Position numbers and translations under genes: made by a program. A DNA stretch of 64,000 nt, from positions 55,636-119,635 of the forward strand of contig DASYCE010000004.1 of NCBI GenBank assembly GCA_036500345.1, read 5' to 3'. Below, piece by piece: positions 26,332 to 34,259 of the stretch. Position 1 is the stretch's first letter. The number at the start of each line of letters is the position of its first letter. The notes below the pieces were generated by a model. The model had not been told where the DNA came from and did not search any database. It saw nothing but the letters and a program-made list of their open reading frames with translations. The DNA comes from Gemmatimonadales bacterium. GTDB taxonomy: Bacteria > Gemmatimonadota > Gemmatimonadetes > Gemmatimonadales > GWC2-71-9.

Positions 26332-28437
26332 TCACGGCCCCGAAAGATCGAATCCGAATTGGAATCGTGGCGTCGTCTGATTCGAAAGCCGCCACGTGAA
26401 CTGCGTTCCCAGCTTCAAGGGCGAAAGAAACGGCAACAGGTTCCCCAACCCGAACCCCGCCTCGACGTAACCGTTCGGCGCGGTATGAAATGCACTATCG
26501 GTCGGAAGTGGTATGTGATTGTGAAAATCGATCACGAATGCCGAGCTGTAGACCCGGAGGGTGAACGGAAGCAGCCGAATCAACGGTATCCCGCTGCGCT
26601 TGAAGATCAGTCCGTTGAAGTCGTGCCGGATCGACAATGACGCCACCTCCGTCCCGCCGAACGCCGTGTCGCCCAACGTCTTGAGGCCCGCTCCCTGAAA
26701 CCCCAGCGCGTGGACAGAGAAGTCGAGCGTGAAGTACCGCTGCGGGGGCACGGTGCCAGTCGTGGTGCCGAGCAACGCCAGGATCGTCGTGACCCCGGAA
26801 TTGTGAAGACGCTGATGGCGCTCCAGAAAGAGCGTGTAGCGGGCAAACCGGAAATCCGACGCAATCAGCGACGGGTCCGACACCTCCGCGCCCAAGGTGA
26901 CCTGCGTCCACACGAGCCCCGGGAGCGGCGTCTCGACGCCGCGCTTTCGCACGAGTGATCGGGAATCATAGGTCAACGTCGCCGAGAGCGACCGCATCCG
27001 TCCGCCGGTGATGAACCCATTGGCTCGCTGAGGTTCGGTCGGCGTGAACAGCGAAAAGTCGGTCACCACCGGCAGCGGGCTCTGCAACTGGTCATCGTAC
27101 TGCAGCCGCAATCGGGTAAAGGTGACCGGCCGGATTCCCACCCAGAACGTGGACCCCTGTTCGCGGTAATAGTCGAGCGGATCTCGCTGGTAGAGGAGTG
27201 CTTCAAGCGTGCGGTCGCTGTTGTGTGGCACGATGCTCGGTCGTGTGATCGTTTCATCGTGATAACCGGCACCGACCCACAATCGCTGCGGCTGGGACAG
27301 CTGCAACGCACCTCCTGCGCGGTATTGCCACCGCGAGCTTCCAAATGCGTAACCAATTTTTCCGTCCGCGATCACATTCTCCGACGCGCGCCAGAGCGCA
27401 CCGGCGCCGGCATAGGCGCCATCCACGCGGTTGAAGTGGAAGAAGTCCCGGGAGACCACTTCGATCTGACTGGTCGAGACACTGCGCCGCACGCCCGAGA
27501 CGCGTCCTGACAGTCGATGCGCACTCGAATCCCGATGCATCCAGACCCGTTGTTCTCCGGCCGTCTGGGCAATGACCGGAGGCTCCAGCCAGAGCGGGTT
27601 GTCGTAGCTGTCGGCGTCGGGAGCAACATCAATCCGGATTTCGTTATCCTCGACCGCCGGGGCGGCAGGTTCGACCTGATAGTGGTCGAGATGCGCTTCC
27701 TGGCTGACGTGCATGTATCGCGACAGCTTCGGGATCTTGATCGGCAGATGCGCATCGGCCGTGAGCGTCAGGTCGTGCGGCATCCAGTGCCCGTCCCCGA
27801 CGTCGGCGTAATGCTGCCGATAGCGCACGTTGTGCCACATTCCGAAATCCGCTGCTTCGGTGACGCCAAGATCCATCCCCACGACGTCGTGCGTCGACTC
27901 GGAAATGTCGATCGTCCCGGTGAAGCCGAGGGTCGTCGGCGTCCGGGGCAGTATGGCGAGATGATACACTCGCACCCCATCGACCGTGCCCAAGCCGAGC
28001 AATTGATACCGGTAGAAGGTGATGGCGTCATCGGCGATCGGCGACACAAAGTCGTACGGTGGGATGTTGATCCGCTGACGCTGAAAGTCGGCAATGTCGA
28101 CGACTGCAAGCGTCTTCCAGACAAAGGTGAACCTGCTCGCGCGGCGCCGCGCCAGGATCGTTTCGTGGTAGTGCTGCGGCGCACGCCAGTCGACCGCACT
28201 GCGGCTCTCACTCACCGTGGCAACCGCGGCGATGGAGTCGGCGGGGACCTCCGTATCGTAGACGGCGAGCTTGACGGCGGCCTGATAGCTCTGGCGCGTT
28301 CCATCGGGGAGTTGCGCGTGCCGGCGCGCAACCGCCGCCGCAATGATGGTCCGCCCCGCGTGGAGTGTCGTATCGCGCTGGGCGGCCAACGGTGTGACGC
28401 CGAACAGGATTGCTGCACAGCAGTAGTAGATGCGAAT
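26332..28437 (-). CDS. DUF5686-type outer-membrane protein with probable ATT start
   Basis: 701 residues if started at ATT 28437. No ATG, GTG or TTG gives a signal peptide; TTG 28389 starts after it. The upstream codons encode RIYYCCAAILFGVTPLAAQ, a convincing Sec signal, and GAGGG lies seven bases before the ATT. The body matches DUF5686: FYRYQLLGLGTVDGVRVYHL (about 125) and ISESTHDVVGMDL, then amphipathic beta strands of an outer-membrane barrel ending in FQFGFDLSGP. The family is associated with surface export and polymer handling in Bacteroidetes; the role here is unknown. Confidence 0.7.
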   Translation of the reverse strand: MRIYYCCAAILFGVTPLAAQRDTTLHAGRTIIAAAVARRHAQLPDGTRQSYQAAVKLAVYDTEVPADSIAAVATVSESRSAVDWRAPQHYHETILARRRASRFTFVWKTLAVVDIADFQRQRINIPPYDFVSPIADDAITFYRYQLLGLGTVDGVRVYHLAILPRTPTTLGFTGTIDISESTHDVVGMDLGVTEAADFGMWHNVRYRQHYADVGDGHWMPHDLTLTADAHLPIKIPKLSRYMHVSQEAHLDHYQVEPAAPAVEDNEIRIDVAPDADSYDNPLWLEPPVIAQTAGEQRVWMHRDSSAHRLSGRVSGVRRSVSTSQIEVVSRDFFHFNRVDGAYAGAGALWRASENVIADGKIGYAFGSSRWQYRAGGALQLSQPQRLWVGAGYHDETITRPSIVPHNSDRTLEALLYQRDPLDYYREQGSTFWVGIRPVTFTRLRLQYDDQLQSPLPVVTDFSLFTPTEPQRANGFITGGRMRSLSATLTYDSRSLVRKRGVETPLPGLVWTQVTLGAEVSDPSLIASDFRFARYTLFLERHQRLHNSGVTTILALLGTTTGTVPPQRYFTLDFSVHALGFQGAGLKTLGDTAFGGTEVASLSIRHDFNGLIFKRSGIPLIRLLPFTLRVYSSAFVIDFHNHIPLPTDSAFHTAPNGYVEAGFGLGNLLPFLSPLKLGTQFTWRLSNQTTPRFQFGFDLSGP

Positions 28438-28449
28438 CGTGGTACCCTC
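28435..28449 (-). promoter_or_regulatory. Ribosome-binding site setting an ATT start
   Basis: Minus-strand GAGGG (28449-28445), then seven bases, then ATT (28437-28435). This is near-ideal spacing, and the downstream frame encodes a signal peptide. It supports a rare AUU start for the DUF5686 gene, unless the base is a sequence error or strain variant of ATG. Confidence 0.5.
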
Positions 28450-28666
28450 AGCGGCAGATCGCGGCCCACTCGCCGCGGATGGTGTCAGGCCGGTGTCAGC
28501 ATTGGTGACGGTACCTTCATTGAGGAGACGCCGCGCAGTTGGGTTCGGCGCACTCGCCCTACAAACTGATTCGGCACCAGCCGTAAATCGTAATCTGGCT
28601 GCAAGGTTGGGCGGCTATGCTGGGAAATGACAGTGCGTCGCGCGACGATGGAATCCGTCGAAGCAT

Positions 28667-28681
28667 GGAGGAGTCGACCTG
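28667..28681 (+). promoter_or_regulatory. Ribosome-binding site setting a CTG start
   Basis: GGAGGAG (28667-28673), five bases, then CTG 28679. The frame from this CTG encodes a complete signal peptide. The next possible start in frame, GTG 28754, would remove it. Confidence 0.55.
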
Positions 28682-29467
28682 CCGAACCTCGCTGACTGGT
28701 ATCAAACGTTCGTCCGGTGCTTCATCGCCTGCACACTGTTCGTCCCCGTCGCCGTGTCGGCACAGACAGCGGCCGCGCACTCCGCGGCGGCGATCGATTC
28801 GCTTCCCAATGCGGGCTGGCGCGACCTGGCGATCGGCGGCGGCATCATCACCGGGGCGTTCCTGTTCGACGCACCGATCGGTCACTACTTCGACGGACCT
28901 CATTCATCCACCGCAACCAGCGCGGCGCGCAACTTCCAGAAATTCGGCGAGATCACCGGCATCGGAGCCGTAATTGGTGGACTCGGCGTGGCAGCCATTG
29001 TCACCCGCAACCATCACCTCGCCCAAGCGACGTTGCGCACTGCCGCTGGACTGGCGCTCGCGTCGGGTGTCACACAAGGGTTGAAGTACGCGGTTGGGCG
29101 CCAACGTCCCTATCTCGACCCCGACCGGGATGCGACTGATTTTCATTGGTTCGCCGGCACGCCGTCCGGAAGCCCTTCGTTTCCCTCGGGCCACACCGAG
29201 ACCGCGTTCGCTCTCGCCACCTCTCTCGGCGATGCGATCGATCGGACCTGGGCACGCGTTGCACTGTACGGCCTCGCTACCGGCACCGGCTGGGCGCGGA
29301 TGCAACAGGAACAGCATTGGCTCTCCGACATCGTCGCGGGCGCTGGTGTGGGAATTCTCGCCGCCAAATTCGCCGACGGCCGGCTCCGGCTGTTCGGGAT
29401 GCGCGCGCCGCGAGTGCTGCTCTCGGCCCACAGCGCTGGCGTGCGGTGGATGGTGCCGATTCGGTAG
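28679..29467 (+). CDS. PAP2-family phosphatase with probable CTG start
   Basis: 262 residues from CTG 28679, giving a signal/anchor (CFIACTLFVPVAVSAQ). All three PAP2 motifs are present: KYAVGRQRP (about 137), FPSGH (about 170) and RMQQEQHWLSD (about 207). Enzymes of this type dephosphorylate lipid phosphates such as phosphatidic acid or undecaprenyl pyrophosphate on the periplasmic side. It is divergent from the DUF5686 gene, with a 241-base shared upstream region. Starting at GTG 28754 instead would give a 237-residue form without the signal. Confidence 0.82.
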   Translation: MPNLADWYQTFVRCFIACTLFVPVAVSAQTAAAHSAAAIDSLPNAGWRDLAIGGGIITGAFLFDAPIGHYFDGPHSSTATSAARNFQKFGEITGIGAVIGGLGVAAIVTRNHHLAQATLRTAAGLALASGVTQGLKYAVGRQRPYLDPDRDATDFHWFAGTPSGSPSFPSGHTETAFALATSLGDAIDRTWARVALYGLATGTGWARMQQEQHWLSDIVAGAGVGILAAKFADGRLRLFGMRAPRVLLSAHSAGVRWMVPIR

Positions 29468-29516
29468 ACCCTGGCTCGGTGATGAGACGATCGAGCTGTC
29501 CGCCTCATGCCAACAG

Positions 29517-29954
29517 CTATTGCTCCGCTCGCTCAGCAACGATTCCGTCCGTCAGTTCATTGATCTGAACGGCGACATGAAACGGCTCGTTGCGCAGGCT
29601 GAGCTCGACCGTCCAGATCCATTGCCCAGGTGAGCCGTCGAGCGACGCGAATCGCATCTCCGATGCGGACGACCGGAATACCTGATCGGAATCCTCTGGG
29701 AGAACACCAGCAGCGCGCAGATGGCCCAAGGCGATCTCATGTATCGCCAACCGCGTCAGCGAACACTTCCGAGCGGCAAGGTCAGGCTCGGCGGTGACCG
29801 GAATGGCCAGCGAATCAATGCACGGGAATGCTTGCTGAATTGAAGCGAAGCGTTTCGCGGAACGATCGACCGCCGATTTGTCGATCGACGTTTTGACACA
29901 GGCCACCGCAACAGCGACACATACAACTGCTATTGCCGAAGCTCTCATCCTCAT
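29517..29954 (-). CDS. Hypothetical lipoprotein
   Basis: 145 residues. MRMRASAIAVVCVAVAVAC is a lipoprotein signal (Cys at 19). GAGGA lies a few bases before ATG 29954. The mature part has two further cysteines (FPCIDSL, RKCSLTR) and a beta-strand-rich C terminus (GQWIWTVELSL). Family not recognised. It is convergent with the PAP2 gene. Confidence 0.6.
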   Translation of the reverse strand: MRMRASAIAVVCVAVAVACVKTSIDKSAVDRSAKRFASIQQAFPCIDSLAIPVTAEPDLAARKCSLTRLAIHEIALGHLRAAGVLPEDSDQVFRSSASEMRFASLDGSPGQWIWTVELSLRNEPFHVAVQINELTDGIVAERAEQ

Positions 29955-30167
29955 GGGTCCTCAGTTGGGCGACGCGGCCGTTCGAGAAGTCTTCGGCTTC
30001 TGGTTTCGGCACGATGCCAGTCAAGAATCGCGAGCGGCACGATTAGGCTTCGAACGAGCAGCGATCTCGCGAGCTCGGTCAGCGAACCCGATATTCGCTC
30101 TGGCGACCAGGCGGCGACAAGCTATTGCCGGCGCTGCGCGGCGCGCCGACGCAAGTGCAGGTATTGG

Positions 30168-31067
30168 CTACTGGTGGTTGAGGTACCTGTCCGGGATGGG
30201 CACTCCGGGCTGCTCGGCCGCCCAGTACACCGTCACCAACCACCAGCGCCTGCCATCGTACAACATCTGGATGCTGTTGATGCCGCGCGCGAACGGCGCC
30301 GCGTCCCCTGCCGCTCGACGCGACTCGTATGTGCTGAAGCGATGCACGACGCCGTTGAACGACTCGCCGGTGTGCCACACTTCCTTCTCGAAGAAACCGA
30401 GGTGCTCCATGCTCGGTCCGGCGAGATCCGCGAACTCCTCCGGCGTCTCCGCGTGGATGCCGAACCTCGCGGGATCAAGCTCCTCCTTCGGAATGAGCTG
30501 CCCGCCCGGCGCGAACAGCCCGCGAAAGCGATCCCAGTCACGATCCTGGCACGCCGGACCTGAAATCACATCGTAGAGCGCGGCGACGATCGCGTCCTCG
30601 GACGCGACGTCCGCTGGGGACACGCCATGGGTGCTCGGCGCCGCGCGGGTGGCGCAGTTCGCGAACGTCGGGCCCGGCGACGTTGCCAGCAACGCGAAGC
30701 GCTTGATCCTCGACGGATCGCCATCTGCGAGCTGGATGTTCCCACGTACGCTGACAGCGGCCGAGCGCGAACGCGCCGCAAAGATGATTCCCGACGAATC
30801 CTCGCTGACGACACTCACCTGGCCGAGCGAGCCGAATTCCCGATGCCGTCCCAGCCACATCGGCGCCTTGCATGTGGGGCAGTGCGCCGCTGCGAATGCC
30901 TCGAGCCCGGCGCTATCCTCCGCGTTGAATCTATCGAGCCACTGCGTCAGAAGCCGGCCGGCAGGTGAGTCGAGCGTAGTGACCGCAATCTGCGCGCACA
31001 TCGTCGTCGGGACGCCGAGTGCGGCGCAAGTGAAGAGCATGCGCGCGAAACGGATGGCGATCATCAT
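30168..31067 (-). CDS. Secreted protein with SnoaL/DUF4440-like domain
   Basis: 299 residues. Signal at 1-25 (LFTCAALGVPTTMCAQ). The C-terminal half (about 165-295) reads AIVAALYDVISGPACQDRDW, then LFAPGGQLIP, and ends with strands such as RRWWLVTVYWAAEQ, the NTF2/SnoaL-like fold. A CPTCKAP motif near 63 could be a thioredoxin-type or metal site. Its ATG overlaps the stop of the ADOP permease gene (ATGA), so it is co-translated and may assist that transporter or be its cargo. Confidence 0.75.
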   Translation of the reverse strand: MMIAIRFARMLFTCAALGVPTTMCAQIAVTTLDSPAGRLLTQWLDRFNAEDSAGLEAFAAAHCPTCKAPMWLGRHREFGSLGQVSVVSEDSSGIIFAARSRSAAVSVRGNIQLADGDPSRIKRFALLATSPGPTFANCATRAAPSTHGVSPADVASEDAIVAALYDVISGPACQDRDWDRFRGLFAPGGQLIPKEELDPARFGIHAETPEEFADLAGPSMEHLGFFEKEVWHTGESFNGVVHRFSTYESRRAAGDAAPFARGINSIQMLYDGRRWWLVTVYWAAEQPGVPIPDRYLNHQ

Positions 31068-33724
31068 TCCTCCCGCAACGCAGTCATCGGATCCATCCGC
31101 GCAGCGCGCCAGGCCGGGGCCGCAGCGGCCGGCATCGCAACGCCGAGCAGGACGCCGGCGCAACTGATCCAGGTCCCCGGATCGGATGCCGTTAGGCCGA
31201 AGAGAAATGGTGCGATGAGCCGCGTCGCGGCCACTGCGAGCAGCATGCCGATGCCGAGCCCGGCGACGACCACCACGCCCACCTCGCCGACGGCCATCCG
31301 GAGCACCCCCCCTCGCGCTGCGCCAAGGGCGATGCGAATGCCGATCTCGTTCTTTCGGCGGGCGATGGTGTACGACACCGTGCCGTACAGGCCGATCAGC
31401 GCGAGCAGGAGTGCCAGGCCGCCGAAGAAAGTCGCAAGTGTGGTGAGCAGGCGATCCAGGTTCAGCGATCGCGCCACCTGCTCGCTCAACGTCGTGAATT
31501 GCAGCGACGCCGTCGGCGAAAGCTCGGCCATGACACTCTTGACGCCGCTGACGAGGGAACCCGGCGCGACATCGCTGCGGAGTTCGACCGTGAAGCTGCC
31601 AAGCGGACGGTCGACCTGCGCGGCCGGGAGGTAGATCACCATGCCGGCAGTATCGCGGAGTGAGGCAAATCTCGAATCCTCGACGACGCCGATCACTTCG
31701 AACGGCGCGCTTTCGTGATCGCGAATCGCTCTTCGGAATTCCTTCCCGATCGGGTCGGCCGAGCCGAAGAGCTGGCGCGCCACGCTTCGGGTGACCAGCG
31801 CGACCTGCGGCGAGCCTGCGTGGTCGGCCGCGCCGATGTCTCGCCCACGAAGCAAGCGCGTGCCCAGCGTGCTGAAATAACCCGGACTGACGTAGTTGAC
31901 CCACGAACGCGCGTCCTGCTTGCGCAGGGGATGATAGCCGTCGGCGACAAGGAACGTGTTCTCGCCGTGGTTAGCCAGCGGAGTCATCGACGAGAACGCG
32001 GCGGAACGAACCCCGGCCACCGCGCGCAACCGTTCGAGGACGGTGGTGCGAAACGCGGCATTCGTGTCAGTGAGCTCCACGTCTGCGAGGAGCACTCCCT
32101 CGCGGCGGAAACCGCCGCTGGTGCTCGTGAGGTTCCGGAACGAATTGAGGAGCAGACCGGCGGACGTCAACAACACAAACGACAGCGCGACCTGCCCTGC
32201 GACGAGCGCCCACGCAACATGGCGACGCCCGCGGCCAACCATACCGCGACCTTGTCCCTTGAGTGCCGACTGCGGGTTGGCGTGTGCCGAGCGCCACGCA
32301 GGTGCCAACCCGAGGAAGAGGCCGCTGATCAGTGCCGCCAGCGTCGTGAACGCGAGCACCCGTCGATCGATGGCCAGATCGAGCCACGCAGCGCGGCCAC
32401 CGACGGAAAGGAAGTTCGTCAGCAACTGCGCGCCCCATCGCGCGAAGAGCACGCCAAGAGCTGCGCCAAGCATCGAAAGGAGCATCGCCTCGGTGAGCAT
32501 TAGGCGAATGAGGCGTCCGCGACTTGCACCCAGCGCGAGCCGTGTCGCCAGTTCGTGCTGCCGCACGGTAGCGCGAGCCAGAAGGAGGTTCGCGACATTC
32601 GTGCAGGCGATGAGCAGCACCAGTGCCACGACGACCATCAGGAGGCGAAGCGCACCGGCGTATTGCAGGCGCAGCTCGGAGAAACCGTTGGCAGCGGGTT
32701 CGACTTCGAGCCGGCGCTTGAGATATCTCGCCTGGCCGTCGGGCTGCATGTGCTGCGGCACCGTCGCCTGGAAGACCCCGGTTGCGAATCCGGCGAGGAG
32801 CGCATCGGTCTGCGCGACTGTGGCACCTGCCCTCGGCCGGGCCATGATGTTCAGCCACCAGACGCTGCGATCGTCGAGGGCGTTCTGCGGTGCATCGACG
32901 GCCGGTTCACTGCAGATCGGCACGTAGAGTTCCGATTGCCGCCCGACGTCCAGGCCGAAAAAGGCGCGATTGACCACGCCGACGACGGTGAACGCGTGGG
33001 AGTTGATCATCAGGCGCTTCCCGATCGCGTCCTGTGCGCCTCCGAACTCGGTTTGCCAGAGTCCGTAGCCGAGCACGGCGATGGCGGGACAGCCGGGGAC
33101 GTCGTCGGCGTGCACGATAGTGCGTCCCACTATCGCCGCCACGCCGAGCGAGGCGAAGTAGTCGCCGCTGATCCACTCACCCGCGACCGGGCGCGCTTCA
33201 CCGCCCTGCGCAAGGTTGAACCGGTCCGGTCCGTACGCGAACGCGCTGGCGTAGAGTTCGGGATGACCGCGCAGCTGTTCCCAGACCGGGTTGGTGAAGA
33301 CGTCGCCCCCGTCCTTCCCCATCGTCACCTTGAGCAGCGTCTCGGGATGGTTCACCGGTAACGACCTGAGAATCACCGCGTTGATCAGCGTGAAAATCGC
33401 GGTGTTGGCGCCGATGCCGAGCCCGAGGGAAAGGACCGCGACGATGGCGAAGCCGCGATTGGAGCGAAGCGCGCGCGCGGCCTGACGCAGGTCGGCGAGG
33501 AGCGCATCGAGCCAGATCAGGATGTCGGCGTCGCGTGTCCGATCCTTTATCACGCCGCGATTGCCGAAGCGCCGGCGAGCCTTTCGCCGCGCCTCTGCCT
33601 CCGGCATGCCGGAGGCGACCAGCTCGTCCACGCGTTCAGCAAGATGAAATCCGATTTCGCGATCGAGATCACGCGAGTGGCGATCGGACCGGAGCAGATT
33701 GGTGAGTCGTCGATACCACGCCAT
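31064..33724 (-). CDS. ADOP-family ABC permease (MacB-like)
   Basis: 886 residues. The N terminus carries the ADOP prefix (DLDREIGFHLAERVDELVASG, cited in part as EIGFHLAERVDEL), then a first helix near 92-115 (GFAIVAVLSLGLGIGANTAI) and a MacB periplasmic core domain (about 125-360). FtsX-like helices follow in two sets (about 365-450 and 760-870). IRIALGAARGGVLRMA and DPMTALREE at the C terminus are typical. Such permeases work with a separate MacB-type ATPase, absent here. Upstream PadR and downstream SnoaL gene form one operon. Confidence 0.88.
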   Translation of the reverse strand: MAWYRRLTNLLRSDRHSRDLDREIGFHLAERVDELVASGMPEAEARRKARRRFGNRGVIKDRTRDADILIWLDALLADLRQAARALRSNRGFAIVAVLSLGLGIGANTAIFTLINAVILRSLPVNHPETLLKVTMGKDGGDVFTNPVWEQLRGHPELYASAFAYGPDRFNLAQGGEARPVAGEWISGDYFASLGVAAIVGRTIVHADDVPGCPAIAVLGYGLWQTEFGGAQDAIGKRLMINSHAFTVVGVVNRAFFGLDVGRQSELYVPICSEPAVDAPQNALDDRSVWWLNIMARPRAGATVAQTDALLAGFATGVFQATVPQHMQPDGQARYLKRRLEVEPAANGFSELRLQYAGALRLLMVVVALVLLIACTNVANLLLARATVRQHELATRLALGASRGRLIRLMLTEAMLLSMLGAALGVLFARWGAQLLTNFLSVGGRAAWLDLAIDRRVLAFTTLAALISGLFLGLAPAWRSAHANPQSALKGQGRGMVGRGRRHVAWALVAGQVALSFVLLTSAGLLLNSFRNLTSTSGGFRREGVLLADVELTDTNAAFRTTVLERLRAVAGVRSAAFSSMTPLANHGENTFLVADGYHPLRKQDARSWVNYVSPGYFSTLGTRLLRGRDIGAADHAGSPQVALVTRSVARQLFGSADPIGKEFRRAIRDHESAPFEVIGVVEDSRFASLRDTAGMVIYLPAAQVDRPLGSFTVELRSDVAPGSLVSGVKSVMAELSPTASLQFTTLSEQVARSLNLDRLLTTLATFFGGLALLLALIGLYGTVSYTIARRKNEIGIRIALGAARGGVLRMAVGEVGVVVVAGLGIGMLLAVAATRLIAPFLFGLTASDPGTWISCAGVLLGVAMPAAAAPAWRAARMDPMTALREE

Positions 33725-33751
33725 GCGCGCCTCCGGTTGTGCCAGTCGGTG

Positions 33752-34090
33752 TCAGGCGTAACGCAGGACGCGTTGCACGCCGTCGGTCAGCCGGGCCCAG
33801 CTTTCCTGCTCGCGAGCGAGCTGGCGCTTCCCGGCGGCGGTGAGCGTGTAGTAGCGCGCCTGGCGATTCTTTTCGGTGGTGCCCCATTCGGCTCGCACCC
33901 AGCCGTCCTGCTCCATCCGATGGAGTGCCGGATAGAGCGACCCTTCCTCGACGCGGAGGAGATCGGACGACGCGGCCTGTATGTGCGCGGTGATGGCGTA
34001 CCCATGCATCTCGCCGCACGCAGCGAGTGTCTTGAGCACGAGCAGGGCGAGGGTGCCCTGGAGAATGTCGTTCTTCTGTCGTCGCGTCAC
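33752..34090 (-). CDS. PadR-family regulator of the ADOP permease
   Basis: 112 residues, the short PadR subfamily (winged helix plus one dimer helix). GTG 34090 is preceded by GGAGAG at about six bases. ILQGTLALLVLKTLAACGEM and GSLYPALHRMEQDGWVRAEWG are signatures of the PadR proteins that accompany ADOP permeases. It precedes the permease by 27 bases. It probably represses the operon until an effector binds. Confidence 0.88.
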   Translation of the reverse strand: MTRRQKNDILQGTLALLVLKTLAACGEMHGYAITAHIQAASSDLLRVEEGSLYPALHRMEQDGWVRAEWGTTEKNRQARYYTLTAAGKRQLAREQESWARLTDGVQRVLRYA

Positions 34091-34102
34091 CGGGCTCTCC
34101 TC

Positions 34103-34125
34103 TAACTAGCTATGGAAGAGAGTTA
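34103..34125 (-). promoter_or_regulatory. Possible operator upstream of padR-ADOP operon
   Basis: TAACT (34103-34107) and AGTTA (34121-34125) form a short inverted repeat just upstream of the PadR Shine-Dalgarno, in an AT-richer patch within GC-rich sequence. TAGCTA lies between them. Weak evidence, but the location fits an autoregulatory PadR site. Confidence 0.3.
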
Positions 34126-34166
34126 TGGACGGCGGGGCGGGATGTCAAGTCGAAATCACGTCACCC

Positions 34167-34219
34167 GATGTTCACCTGATGTTCACCTCCGTGCACGGTA
34201 GGACACTCCAGGACACTCC
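34167..34219. repeat. Two adjacent short tandem repeats
   Basis: GATGTTCACCT occurs twice back to back (34167-34188) and AGGACACTCC twice (34200-34219), in the 169-base gap between the PadR gene and the ALDH gene stop. Both are exact duplications of 10-11 bp. They may be slippage products or binding sites; no function is apparent. Confidence 0.6.
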
Positions 34220-34259
34220 ACGCGCCCGCAGACCCGCACGATAGTACGCGCTAATCCCC

